DNA of 64,000 bases, taken from Diatrype stigma. Lineage: Eukaryota > Ascomycota > Sordariomycetes > Xylariales > Diatrypaceae. This document shows, piece after piece, positions 10,201-23,159 of this stretch (position 1 is the stretch's first letter; each line of letters starts with the position of its first letter). A program made the position numbers and the translations under genes. The stretch is taken from positions 62,001 through 126,000 of the forward strand of contig JAKJXP020000119.1 of NCBI GenBank assembly GCA_022225965.2. Direction: 5' to 3'. The notes under the pieces are model-generated. The model searched no databases. It was given only the letters and a program-made list of their open reading frames with translations, and was not told the origin of the DNA.

Positions 10201-12953
10201 AAAACGGAAATCGGCTATAAGGGATTTCGTAATTTCTGGGCTATATTAGCGAAAGTATTTACGGAATTACTAATCGAAAACCTTTAAAAGAAAATGCAAC
10301 TAATAAGCGTTATTCGGACTTATATTATATAACCATGTAATTATATATATAACTTTAGGCCAAAGTTTTTAAGATAGGTTTAAAGAATTTATTATTATAA
10401 TCGTGCGTTTAAATAATATATTCTTAATTCGTTTTATTTTTTTATTGGGCTTTTTGGTATATAATAGCATAAATTCGCTTTTAATATTTTCTTTTTGTAT
10501 CCATTTTTCGAATTCCGAAAAGCCCTTAAATGTAATCGTCTTTGTATTATTGTTTTAACGAATAATATAAATCGCAAACTTAAAACGGCGTCGTATTTAG
10601 CTTTTAAAATTCTTTTAAATTTTTAAGGCGATTTGCAGTTGCCGGTTCTTCGTAAGAAAAATTTAAAGCGTAATATTATATTCGTTTTTAATTATTATGA
10701 AATTAATAAAGCCATCGTAATTCTTAAGAAATTTAAACCAATTTTACGAAATACGGTAAAACGATTTATAAAATCGATTTTTAAATAGAATGCGAATAAT
10801 TATACGTTTGGTCTTTATTTGCGCATAATATTTATAGTCGATAGTTTTTGTTTTATTAATTTCCATATTTCTTGCGTTTTTAACGAACGCTTTAAAAATA
10901 CGGGCATCTAAATGTCCAGATTGTATGTGCCATAAAGCTTTCGAATCCGTTCGAATATGCAAATAAGCCATTAAAGGCTTTTGCAATGTTTTTTTCTTTT
11001 TATCGATCGTTAAGGAAATTATTATGCCGTTAAGGCTTATTAATATCTCGTTTGAAATGTTTATATAGGAAAAAAAAAACTTATATTTAAGGAAAACTAA
11101 ATTATAAATACGCTTAAATTAGGCTAATAAAAATCCGGGCTTTTTTTTTTCTTTATTTAAAAAAACAATTCAAACCATTATACCAAATCGGAAACTTTTT
11201 TATAAAACAAGCCTTTAAGATAATATTAATATAAAACCCTTTAACGATTGCCATATTCTTTAAAACTAGATTTACGGTTCTTTTATTTTTCGGATTATTT
11301 AATACCTTAAAAAGTATCCGAATGCTTATATTAAAAATCGAAATTATATTAATACTAGCTTTAATTATTGCTTCATTTTTAAAGGGCTTAAAGCTATTTG
11401 GAACGATTAATTTTTTGTTATTAATTAAATATATGGCATTATAATTATTTAGGAAAGTGCTATTTATTAAAGAATAACGTTTTTGCTTAATTATAAAGAA
11501 ATGTTTATAGGAATTAATAAAAAACGTAAGGTTTAATAAAGTAACGATTATATTTTTTTGGAGGCTACTTAATAATTCTTTCGCTTACGTTTTAAAGCTA
11601 TTAGGCCTAAAAAAGAAATTCCATTCGGAACTTTCTACCTTTTTGCGTAAACTTTCCTATTAAGGAAGTTTATAACGATTTTTAATACCTTTTAGTTTTT
11701 CGTTTTTTTTTTATGATAGCGATTAACGTAAATACCAATTATAACGTAATTAAGGAATATGCACTTTTTTATAAGCCAGTAATACCTTTTAGCTGATCCT
11801 GATTTTGCTTAAGCTTTATCGGGCTTATAGGGGCAAATCGAAATAACGTCGGTTTTTTGCTTAGAAAATCCTTCAGTTTTGTTAGAAGTATTATTTTTTA
11901 AGGTTATAAATTGGCCGATCCTTTTCCGTATAGGGTTAAAGATTTAATTTTCGAATAAGGCAAAAAAAAAATTAACGTATTATTTAAGCGTAAAAATAAA
12001 TAAATCCTTTTTGTTATTAATAATTAGGTTATCGTATTTCCGTTAAGCCCAAGTAATTATAAAGCGTTTTTTTATTGCAATTAAGAAATCCTTTATGGCG
12101 AGCATATTTTGGATCTTAAAGAATTTATATGCGTTAGTTTCGATATAGGCGAATTGTTAGTTCTTAAATTACTTTTCGGACTTTATTTGGCGATTATTTA
12201 TACGTATAAATATAATTCGATATCGCTTTTTAACGATTAATTAAATTATGGCTTTAAATAGGGCATATTTTTTTTTTAATTACTTAACGAACGTTTAAAC
12301 GGTATTAGGCTGCTTTTTTAAAAGGATCCGAAGTATGCATAACTTAAGTATATCTTTATTTATAGTTTTGGTAATCCAGTTATTAATCGCAATAAAGAAA
12401 GCGTTACGTTCGAATCGATACGTTCGGTCGAGGGTATTTTGTTTAATATTAGTGTCGTAAATTTCCTTAAATTCGTTATTTTTAAAAAGGGCATTTTTTA
12501 AAGTGGATTTTGGGGTTTTATTTTTTGCATCGTTATTTAAATAATTCCAAGCGTATAATCAAAAATCGATAAGCTTTTGTATTTTTTAAGTTTTGCGCTT
12601 TTTAAAGGCAAAGAAAGTTTCGAGCTTTTCGTTTTTAATAGAAAAATCGGAAACGTTTGGGCCGTTTGGATTAACGTATTTCTAAATGTTACAAGCGTTA
12701 GCGTAAAATTGCAAAAAAACGAATTATTTAAGGTAAATCTTTTAATCGGACATAAAGGCATTAATTTCGATGGGATCTTTTTTATTTATAAGAATAGAAA
12801 TTATTTTAAGCGAGCTTAAAATATATATAAAAAAAAGCGAATATAAAGCAGGGAAAAAATAATTAAATAAGCGTTATTAAAATATAAGAAATAAATCTTT
12901 AAATGGTTATTTAATTTTCGCGATTAGCTTAAAATATCGGGCTTATAATTATT

Positions 12954-13133
12954 GCATTTAGAAAATTACAAGTAAGGAAGAATTCGGATATAGATTTAGT
13001 TATATAAAAGAAAAGAAGCGATTTTTAGTTTAAGGAACGAAAGAGCTCTTTATATACAGTATGCCAAGCCATTAAGTGCAGATTACCTGATTATGTAATC
13101 CAAGCTTTTCTATGTAGCCCCTATATCGCGACA
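12954..13133 (-). repeat. LTR of copia element 1 (5' LTR relative to element)
   Basis: Partner of 5470-5649, and closer to ordinary base composition. Its right end GCGACA supplies the CA expected at an LTR terminus, so on the minus strand the LTR starts TGTCGCGATA. It directly abuts non-AT-rich DNA. Confidence 0.8.
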
Positions 13134-14097
13134 AATTGGCATTGCATTCGTATACCTGGGCCATCATTATGTATAATAGCATTAGTATGGGTTTAGGGTA
13201 ATGATTTTCGGCCTTCTCGTGTCGAGACATGATCTCGACGGATATCGAAATCCAACCACGTCCTGCATGTAACCCACTAGCGTTAGTAATAGTCACCCTT
13301 CTCACTAGGGTGACAGTTCCCGGGTCGTCCTAGCTCTGTCTTAATATTGAACGATAGGAATATAGAGATATAATCAGCTTAGAAGCAATACCCCTTTAGA
13401 CGTATTGAACATGGAAGAATAGTATAGAGCGGAAAAGGGGATTACCGAAGTGTGATGAAAAGCCAATGTCCTTCGAGGACTCAGGTTGGAAATCAATCCC
13501 TTTATAGTGACCCCATTCAGTCAACTCTGGTCCTCTGAACCTGTTATTTGCCCTATGATATCTTGGCCTTGCTCTAAGCCTCCCCCCAGCTACGTTGAGT
13601 AAAACTAAACCTCGTTACGAGGGAATGCTGATCCACCCGATATGACTTGGAGATCTTGTGGAGTAACTGGGGACCCTCGCTTGCTTTTGTCCCATCTCCG
13701 TAAAGCTTCTCCGCTCATCCACATCCCGAAATGCGGGGTCTCGGGGAAAGAGAACGGCTGTTGAATTCTTCTCGATGTGGGAGATGTTACATTTTTCAAG
13801 CGGCACAGCGATGGTCTAGATCTCATAATACTCATAGATTATATACTCGTTTGTGTTGACCTTTCCTTCAATCTCAGCTGAAGCTTCCCGGATTGCCCCT
13901 TTTAGTGAGTTTAGGAAGTGGTGTGCTACGGACCGTCCCCTGAATTCAGCGATACGGATAGATGAGGCCATTAATACAGGACTTTCGAGTAAAGAACGTA
14001 TTGACCGACTGACTACCCTATTCTACTAGTGACCCATTACTGTATCGAATCTTCTCTTCACCGTGTCACTTAGTCCTTCTGGCCGAAGAAAGAAACA
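13134..14097. other. Intergenic, upstream of transketolase-type gene
   Basis: No recognisable gene. A 76-codon ATG-started frame on the minus strand (13835-13605) has no known motif and no supporting context. The 3' part presumably contains the promoter of the gene at 14098. Confidence 0.45.
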
Positions 14098-16459
14098 ATG
14101 ACTCCCTCACTCGAGCCCTTGACTAATACTGCCAATGGCGGTCAAGTAAAGCTGGTATCTAAGTCGGTTGGAGGCATAACTGGTGTTACAGGCCTCCAGC
14201 TTGATGGTGCAGACAAGCATGATCTAGTACTCGGCGTGTTCCGCGCGTACATTGCAGATTTGTGTGAACAATTCAAAGGCGGCCATCCTGGGTCGGCTAT
14301 GGGCATGGCGGCAATTGGTGTTGCTCTGTACAAATATGCCATGAAATATTCACCGCGAGATTGTGACTACTTCAATCGAGATCGATTCGTGCTGTCGAAC
14401 GGTTGGTGGCTCTAACCCTCTAACCCCTGAACTTGTCTCCTGTAGCAAGGATGTTAATAACCTGGTTTAGGACATGCATGTCTATGGCAGTATCTCTTCA
14501 TGCATCTCATCGGTATCAAGAGTATGACAACCGAGCAACTCAAGAGTTACCATTCATCCAGGTATGACTCAATTTGCCCCGGGCATCCCGAGATCGAGAA
14601 TGAAGGGATCGAAGCCACTACCGGGCCCCTTGGACAGGGCATAGCGAATGCAGTTGGTATGGCAATGGCGACCAAAAACCTCGCTGCGATTTATAACCGA
14701 GACGGATTCGAAGTCGTCAACAACATGACGTACGTGATGATTGGCGATGCCTGCCTCCAAGAAGGAGTCGGGCTCGAGGCTGTCTCGTTGGCCGGCCACT
14801 GGAAGCTGAACAACCTCTGTGTCATCTATGATAACAATTCCGTTACATGTGACGGCACGGCCGATGTGGCGAACAGCGAAGATATAAACGAGAAAATGAA
14901 AGCCACGGGCTTCAGAGTGGTCGATATTCTGGATGGCAACTCAAATGTGAGCGCTATCGTACAGGCTCTTCTTGGAGCCCGCACGAGCGACAGACCAACT
15001 TTCATCAATATCCGTACCATCATTGGGTTTGGCTCCCTAAAGGCAGGGGATGCCAAAACCCACGGGGCGGCACTAGGGGCTGATGACGTCGCGAACATCA
15101 AGAGATCGTTCGGCCTGGACCCAGAGAAGCACTTTCATATTCCCCAAGAAGTGTATGACTTCTTCTCCGACATAGCCGAGCGTGGTGACAAGCTCGTCGA
15201 GGAATGGGATGCTACCGTAAAGGAATACACCAAGGCATTCCCTGATCTTGCAGCTGAATTCAAACTCCGTGTCGAAGGGAAGATGCCAGGCGATTGGACG
15301 AAGTACATCCCAGCGAAGGAGGCGTTGCCAACGACACCAACAGCTTCCAGGAAGTCGGCTGGACTGGTTATCAACCCTCTTTGCGAGAATTTGACGAACT
15401 TCCTAGCCGGTACAGCAGATTTGACGCCATCGTGCAACGTCGCCTATGGGAACAAGGTTGACTTTCAATCCGTAAGTTCCGGTTCAGACTTCCTTCCATT
15501 TTCTCTCTCTTCAGGGGCAAACCTACTGACTATAGTCATTTGCATAGCCCGACCTGCGCACTACTTGCAACCTGAATGGCGATTACTCGGGTCGATATAT
15601 CCACTATGGCATAAGAGAACATGCCATGTGCTCCATCTCCAACGGTATATCTGCTTTCAACAGAGGCACATTCCTACCAGTCACTAGTTCATTCTTCATG
15701 TTCTACCTATATGCCGCCCCTGGAGTTCGAATGGCCGCCCTGCAAGGCCTGCAGCAAATCCACGTTGCCACGCACGACAGCATCGGAACCGGTGAAGATG
15801 GCCCCACGCATCAACCGATCGCGCTGGCGGCTCTCTACCGGTCCATGCCGAATGTGCTTTACATCCGGCCGTGCGACTCGGAGGAGGTAGCAGGCGCCTT
15901 CATTAGCGCTATCAACGCCACCGAGACGCCCACCGTCATATCGCTATCTCGGCAGAACCTGACACAGTATCCGCAATACTCGTCGCGAGACGGCGTGGCG
16001 AGGGGTGCCTACGTCTTTGTCGAGAATGACAAGTTCGACGTTACCCTGATCGGCGTAGGCTCGGAGATGGTGTTCACGATGCAGACCAAGGAGCACCTGG
16101 AGAAGGAGTATGGTATCCAGGCCCGGGTAGTCTCCTTCCCATGCATGCGTCTCTTCGAGCAGCAATCGAAAGAATACAAGCAATCCGTCCTCAAGCCGCG
16201 GTCAGGAAAGGTGGCGGTGGTGATTGAGGCATATGCGGTCAATGGATGGGAGAGGTACGCCGATGCGTCGTTCTCCATGCGTCGATTCGGCAAGAGTGTC
16301 CCTGGCGCTGCAGCGTACGAGTACTTTGGGTTCAATGCCAAGAATATCGCTCCGAAAATCAAGGACCTGGTGGATGAGGTGAAGCAGGACGGAATCGGAT
16401 GTCTGCGAGGAGATTTCAGGGATCTGAATGGCTACCTAGGTATCGGGTTCGAACATTAA
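14098..16459 (+). CDS. Transketolase family enzyme, dihydroxyacetone-synthase-like
   Basis: Three exons (14098-14401, 14471-15471, 15548-16459) with introns of 69 and 76 nt; the 2217-nt sum gives 738 residues. Thiamine-diphosphate enzyme moving two-carbon ketol units. Landmarks: FKGGHPGSAMGMAAIG near residue 60-75, RFVLSNGHACLWQYLF across the first splice, ATTGPLGQGIANAVGMAMA, and the cofactor motif GDACLQEG followed by IYDNNSVTCDG. The second domain has YIHYGIREHAMCSISNGISA with the catalytic Glu, then THDSIGTGEDGPTHQP and a C-terminal domain with IEAYAVNGWERYADASF. Length and the DIADLCEQF-like N-terminus resemble dihydroxyacetone synthases rather than housekeeping transketolase (about 680 residues). 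The usual GDG motif reads GDA. The C-terminus is FEH, not a canonical peroxisomal tripeptide. Donor specificity (formaldehyde versus sugar phosphates) is inference. Confidence 0.9.
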
Positions 16460-17133
16460 GTCCCACGACACATGTGGGCTAACATGGACTGGTAAAACTG
16501 TCAGATTATAAGAAGTGATAATTGATGCAGATATGCCCAAGTTAACTTAGGTACCTACCTAGTCAAGCCAAGATATATGCATGGAGGGTTGTCGAACCAA
16601 TCAGTCTCGCCATTCTTGCGATCAGGGCGTACGCTCACCGAATATGCTTACCAATCGTATAATAGCATCATGATACTGGAGGAATGAGCGTCCCTCCTTG
16701 TTGCAGCTTACGGATATCTTTCGGAGTTAGGGGCTATATCAAGCCCCCTCAATGATGTGATATCAGCCCGGAGATCCCTGCCGTATTTCCTGTATGTAAA
16801 CCGCTCTTCCAGCTCTAGCTTAGAGCGCTCGTATCTAGTCGGACAGTTATCACTTCTGCTATATGCCATATGCTCCTATCGATCAGCTCAAACGGTATAT
16901 CTCTGAATTTACCCCGAAACAGATGCCACTTGTCGTTGTACCGTTGAAGCACTCCAAGGTATATTGAGATTCAATACTGTATGGATGATACAACGACCTT
17001 GGTCCTCGTGAAAAGTCTCATGGTCTAATCAAACTCCAGTACACGATTACCTCGTAACATTTACAACACCATTAATAAACTTCCTTTTCACGAATGATCT
17101 GGCTGTCAAGTTACAGTAATCATCTTGTCAACC
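16460..17133. other. Intergenic
   Basis: No gene seen. This is the 3' region of the transketolase-type gene and the 5' region of the gene starting at 17134. Confidence 0.5.
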
Positions 17134-18947
17134 ATGGCAGCTCAGGAGTTCGCTCCGTCGTACCAAGTCACTGACGACTCTTCATCGGGGTTCCGGTTGC
17201 ACAAATCCAACTTCCCAATTCCCGCTCTCGAAGATCCGTCTTCTGTTGAGTTACGGAAGCAACTCACGCAATATGTTGCGTTCCGATTCGAGAGGTTACC
17301 TAACGATCCATCTAATCCGAAGAAAGGAATGGTTAATACATCTTCCTGGGCCACGTGCGTACGGACACGACTCAATACTTTGTCTCAAGAGCAGATCGCC
17401 CAAGAAGTCCAGATGCTGGATCGTACATCATGGAACGTATCCAAAAAGAGAGTAGGATTAAATTATGCTCTTCAAGAACAGGTGAATAAAGCAAGGTTCG
17501 AGCTTACTGCCCACGAAGATCACCCGAATTCTATTCACTATCAGTGGGTACTCGCTCAACTCGATCATCAACTCAGAGCGATACTTCCACTCGTTTCCCA
17601 GATAGACGAAAGGATGAAGTTCCGTCGCATTCCAAGGCACAAGCGTAAACAGTTCGAGCGGATCAACCTGACTGCTTATTTCCGACGCGAGCCTCGACCA
17701 AACATAAATCTTTCAATGCTCTGTGAACAAGAGGCCTTTGAAGCTTCACAGCGTAGAATCGTTGACACGGATGCACTCAATGTCAGAGACAAAACAGGGT
17801 ATGACTCAGACGCAGACCCAGAACGAAGCGAACCATCGTCGGTCTCGTCAAAAGAATCCATCATAACCAACACCACTGCGACGTCTATATCTAGCATTGT
17901 ACCGAATGATTTGAATGTACTGATCAGCGTACTCTTAAGTGATGCTGAGCTAAACAGGCTACTTTCTATAGCCTCGCACCATCTCAAAACCGAAAAGCTC
18001 CGAAGGAAGCTCTCGCGGCTCGTGTTTAGTTTTGGAGAGAACCTGACCGAAGAAGCTATTGATCCAAAGGGGAAGAGTACAGCGAGATTTGTGCGGGCCA
18101 AAGCGGACAAACTAGCAGAAGGAATTGCCAACGCTTCCTCTATCAAGATAGACACAAAAAGCGTAGCTGAATACTCACGGTCAAAGTCAGATGATGCATC
18201 AGAGCCAGAAGAAGATTGGCCGTCCCCCCCAGCAGATGAAAATAACGAACAGAATGAGTTTGATGAGATTGATTCACTCATCTCGTTCGTCAAGTCCTCA
18301 GAGGCTCTAGTCAAACTTCAAGAACGATTGGGGATATGGTTGAAAGTCCCTGCAAAGCCGGATTTGGCGGACGAACAAGTATACTACTCGGATGATGTTG
18401 AGGCATTTTTCTACGCACACGACCACAATTCTGAGCTTGTTGAGGATTGGGTAGACGATGTTGCTCAAAGCCGATCCGAATTGGGCCACGAGTTACAATA
18501 TGAGGTTCCGGTATCAGCGTCGCTTAGAAGCAACCTACCATTCAAACGCCAGGGGCTAGCTAAATCCATCGTTGCATTCCGAGATTGCTTATCTCCTCAA
18601 TCCATCGTTCTATTCGGAAATTGGTTATCTGACATCTTCCGGAGTTCTACCCCAGATGGAAAGGTTCGTATTTTCTGGAGATGCGTAAGTTTCCCAATAA
18701 CCCCTTCTCTTACATAGTAAACTGAAAGTGAAAAGGGCTGTGGAAAGCGACTGTGTCTTGACGTCAAGGCAGCACGTGAGGCCGCCATACGCAACTTCAT
18801 CACGCAGGCTATGGCTTCATCTCCTCCAAGTACCGTAGCCGAGGTATCGTTCTCATCTACCATGGCTACTTCTCGTCCTTCGAATGATAGCTTTCTACGA
18901 CAGTCTCCATCGGGGGAATAAGTTACAACTCCTATATCAATACCATC

Positions 18948-19083
18948 TGTTACGTGGTTAATGCCCTAATGGCATTACCCACACCTAAGTAATCGCCTTT
19001 TAGCACTCCATTTGCTTAGATTCCTTTAAATCTACATCATTAATTTCTTTCTTGCAGTTGCTTTCTACTTTATATTTGTAATA
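18948..19083 (+). repeat. 5' LTR of copia element 2
   Basis: Starts TGTTACGTGG and ends TTGTAATA, 136 bp. It is the same length as the 3' LTR at 31707-31842 and similar to the solo LTR at 52878-53023. Target duplication CCATC lies immediately before it. Confidence 0.88.
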
Positions 19084-21645
19084 AATTATAAGCCCTTTAT
19101 ATGTTTTTGTTTAATTGTAACGATTTAAATCTTTTTTTATTAATCCGATTTATTAAAAAGCAATTATATTCTTTTAAAAGGCGAAGTTATTGCATTAAAT
19201 ACGAATACGTTTATAATTCTTAAAAACGAAGTTATCGTTTTTTAAGTCGATTATAATCGAAAGATAATACGAATAATTAAGTATTCGATTATTTGATCTT
19301 ATATACGGATTCTTTACGAGAATACGAATCGATATATTATATTTTCGTTAGATTTAAACGAGTTTTATAATTTGAAATTCGGGCATTGCATATATCCAGG
19401 TACGAATATTCGTATTAATTAAAATATCATTTAATAAAGCAAATTTTGCAGCAAAATCGCATTAGTTATGTATAACCCATATTAAGGAAAATATTCTCGA
19501 TTAAGCAGTATTAATTAAATACTTATTTTTAAAATCCTTATAATTTAATAAATTAATTAATCCATATTAAAATATACTTTATTTATAAGTTTCCTTTATA
19601 AACTTAAAAGGTAATAAATTATTGATAATAATTCTTATAAGCCGCTTTTATTATTTGCGAATAAATAAAGCCGCATAATATAAAACCAATAAATTTAGCT
19701 TTTTTCTTTTTAAATAAATATCGAAGCTTATTCGATATTTTTTATCGCGTCGAAATAAATTATTATCGCGTAATAGTTAATGCCAAAAAGTAAATAAAAA
19801 GGTTAATTAAAAAAAGTTAATATTAAAGGTTAAAAGAATTGGCTTAAAAAATATAAACCTTCTGCCGTTTAATGTTTTGTTATAATAAAATATTACCGTT
19901 TTCCGGTTTTTGCCGGGCCGATTATTATTTTAATTGCTTATTAATAAAAGCTTCGCCGCATTTTGGTTTTTTATTAGGTCGAATTTTATTTTAATTGCTA
20001 TTAACGAAAGCTTTGCCGTTTTTTAATTATTGCTGGGTTTTACGATAAATAATAATCTTATTATTATCTTTCCGAAAATGCCTTCCTTTAAAGATAAGAA
20101 AAACTTTTGGGATTAAAAAAAATCCGTTTTGGATAATGCCGAATACTGCGGCTTTAAATACTTTTATTATACGAATGTCCTTAAATCGGAAAATAAAGAT
20201 ATCTTTCCGGCGGTTTTCCTTTAAAAAAAACAACGCATTTACGCGCGTACTTTGCTAACGTTTTTTATACGGCAGGTAATGCCGAAATTAAAAAATACAG
20301 GCTACGATCGAAAAAAAATAAAAAATTCGTTCGAAATTTTTACATTTATCTATAAATTAATATTAACGGCTTCGGAATTTAATAAATGCGCCTTAGCTAT
20401 TTAATGAATAAATATAACCTTAAAGGCTAGTACAATCTTAAAAAACTTTAACGTTTTATTCGTATAACAAACGAAAAAGTTAAAACAATTCGAAATAAAG
20501 CAATTCGAAAACTTTTAATTATTCCTTTTAATGTTAAAAATTAAAAGCTAATATTCCGAATAGCATCGCATAATCGAATAAAAAGTCCTTTATAACGAAT
20601 TAAAATGAAAGGAATTCCAAAAGGAAGTTTACCGATTGGCGGCTTCCGAATTTATTAATATTAAGCTTATATTTTTAATCGTAACGGATAAAGCTATGGG
20701 AATAATAAGTAATAATAATATTACCCTAAAAAGCTTTCAATTTATTCGTAAATATCGATAAAGGCAAAATAAGTTATGCCTTACGTATAAAGAAATAAAG
20801 TATTACCCTTATTATTTAGGTTATAACGGATACCATTCGAATGGTTCGGAAAAATGCTAAATGCTTTATTCCGAATGCCGGCAGAAATAAATAAAAAATC
20901 GAATAGCAGCCGGAATTACCCTTTTCCCGAATATACCGTTAAAGGAAATATTAAATATAAAAACGGATTTAAGTGCCATAATATTATAACTTATCCGAAA
21001 TATACTTATAAACGATTCAGGAACTAATAAATACATTTTTAACGACCTTAAATGGTTTATATTATACGAATCGCTCGATAAATCCGAATTAATAACATCG
21101 TTAAATAGCGGCAATGCTAAATGCATTAATATAAGCATTATAAGTTATTAGGTTTATATTAATATAAGGAATATTATTAAAATGATTTATAATAATGTCC
21201 GATATTTTCCGACCGCGCTTTGTAACTTAATAAATTCGGAAATTTTCCGAAATAACGGCATTATCTTTAATAAATACGGAAACCGTTTAATTAATAAAAA
21301 AACCGGTAATAAATTTATTAATATATAATAAATATATAACGTTAAGGTTATTTTAATTGTTTTCGTTTTTAATTCCTTACTTATATAAATAATATTCTTT
21401 ATAACGGTTGATTTTCATTAAATACATAAAAGATTTATGCATGCCAGTTACGAATGCATATAAAAGGCATATATTATTTAAAGGCTTATATTTCCGATAC
21501 CAAAAGATATAACTTATAAAATATGCTTATAAATAAAGGCATAGCGATAAATAAATAAAAAGCAAATTACTTTTATAACTTATTTCTTATAAGTTATATA
21601 CTTTAATATATATAAAATAAAACCGATAAATGTTATAAGATATAA

Positions 21646-21661
21646 ATATTCCGTTATATTA
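21646..21661. repeat. Left target-site duplication of SINE-like element
   Basis: ATATTCCGTTATATTA, identical to 22395-22410. Sixteen identical bases bracketing the GC-rich island. Confidence 0.8.
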
Positions 21662-22394
21662 GGCCGCATGGCTTAATGGTTAAGAGCCTGGCATAGCGTA
21701 AATCGACGAAGCGCCGCTGGATAAGTTCGAATCCTATTGCGACCGCAGGTTTGTTCGTAATTGCTGTACTTAATAGCTTAAGCAACCGCAATCTGCCGTA
21801 TTTTGGTAAGCCTTTGGTAAAAAAAGGAAACGACGCGGTACCGCTGCGCTATCGACCCGGTAGCAACTCGATCGGAATTGGATGAAACGACGACCAGGGT
21901 CATTAAAAAGCCCTTCCGAAATAAGGCGTTTTTTCGAGTTTTATAACGCAAAATTAAAGCTTCCGTATATCGTACGATAACGGTTTAAATGCGTTAACCG
22001 ATAGCGCCTATAAATAACCGACCGGTCGACGACCGACATTCGTTTAATTCCGTAAGCGGCGGAATAAGGTGCGTTAAAGAAACGACTTAACGATATCGCC
22101 CCGACATTGCGCCGATATATGGGCCATTTCGAGCCAACGCATTTATACCGTACGTCGAAATAAAAATAATATATCCTAAACGGGCAGGGCCTTGTTAAGC
22201 CAAGGGCGGAAAACGCCGATCGACGATATTTATAACAAATCGAGAAATAACATCGGGATATTACTTAGTATGGAACCGGAAGGAATTAAAATGGCGGCAG
22301 ATTTGGTACCTTCGAGGTTTTCCTATTAAGTAATACGTAAACAAATCCGGTATGGCCTTAATGGGCTGTCGACTGCGTAATATAATATATATAT
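21662..22394 (+). mobile_element. SINE-like element with tRNA-derived head and 16-bp target duplication
   Basis: A 733-bp island of much higher GC than its surroundings, inserted in copia element 2. It is flanked by perfect 16-bp direct repeats ATATTCCGTTATATTA (21646-21661 and 22395-22410). The head resembles a tRNA gene: an acceptor-like GGCCGCA, A-box-like TGGCTTAATGGTTAAGA, D-arm pairing GGCT/AGCC, B-box-like AGTTCGAATCC, then TTGCGACC nearly pairing with the start. The body is unrelated to tRNA and the 3' end runs into a TA-rich tail. Head, tail and long target duplication are the hallmarks of a SINE mobilised by target-primed reverse transcription. The length exceeds most SINEs. No open frame is evident. 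Confidence 0.75.
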
Positions 22395-22410
22395 ATATTC
22401 CGTTATATTA
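22395..22410. repeat. Right target-site duplication of SINE-like element
   Basis: Identical copy of 21646-21661, immediately after the TA-rich tail. Confidence 0.8.
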
Positions 22411-22974
22411 ATTAATGGGCATATCGGTTTTAAATGGATTAAATTTGCCCGTAAAAAAAAAGAAATTCATTGCTTAATCCAAAAATAAATAATCGAAATT
22501 AAACGTTAAGGCATATATAAAGTTCAAATTTTTTAGTCCGATAAAAAATGGGAATTTATCGGTATTAATAATAACATAAACGAATTCCTAAATTAAAAGG
22601 ATATACAGTAACAAAAAACAATTCTTTATATATCGGAATAAAACGCATACGGAAAGAATGGAATAAAGTTTGTTATTATCCCTTTCCGTTTGGCGATAAA
22701 TTAAGCCGGATTGTTTTATTTCTTATGGCCGTATATTAAAAAGTGTGCTATAAAGCTGGTAAACATGCTTTCATTTCGCCATAATAAAAGTAATAAATGC
22801 CCTTAAATTAAATTGGTTTAAAGCTTAAATATTTCCATATAAAAAAAGCTTAACGACCTGTTTATCCTTAGAATTTAAGGATTTTTCGGTTATGTATACG
22901 ATAAAAAGGTTATATAAAGTTATAAAATGGCTTTACGAACTTTTAAGGTATATTTAATCGAATACGTCGATATT

Positions 22975-23159
22975 TGATGGTTATATTCCAACGCGCTGGC
23001 ACGCGTTGCCATTATATAAGCAAGCTAGTCCTATATAACTGCAGGCTTCCGCCAGCAGTTCCTCAGATAAACTTTTTCCTACTTTAAATACTTTAATACA
23101 TAACCGTTTTATCCAATTGTTATTTGTTTTCTTTAATTATATGTACGTATTTACTAATA
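22975..23159 (+). repeat. 5' LTR of copia element 3
   Basis: Starts TGATGGTTATATTCC and ends TTACTAATA. It aligns end to end with 28892-29076, with C/T and G/A differences, and shares the block GGCTTCCGCCAGCAGTTCCT. Confidence 0.88.

Larger units (their letters stand above)
5440..13133 (-). mobile_element. RIP-mutated Ty1/copia LTR retrotransposon (minus orientation)
   Basis: AT-rich, stop-riddled block bounded by direct repeats (5470-5649 and 12954-13133). Reading the minus strand, copia landmarks appear in the correct order. Gag-like sequence lies at about 12.3-12.8 kb. A GAG-pre-integrase segment (LWHIQSGHLDARIFKAF) lies at about 10.84-10.95 kb. Reverse transcriptase with ILYGLRNFLMLWYKEF lies at about 8.5-8.57 kb, with an active-site remnant FVNDI (from YVDD) at about 8.41 kb. 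RNase H with RLIIGYIITFFSGSII and a degenerate TEAE-like stretch lies at 7.75-7.9 kb. Integrase before reverse transcriptase defines the copia order. Many changes are C-to-T or G-to-A, consistent with RIP. About 1.7 kb between RNase H and the 3' LTR is unusual. The outer boundary on the left is approximate. Confidence 0.88.
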
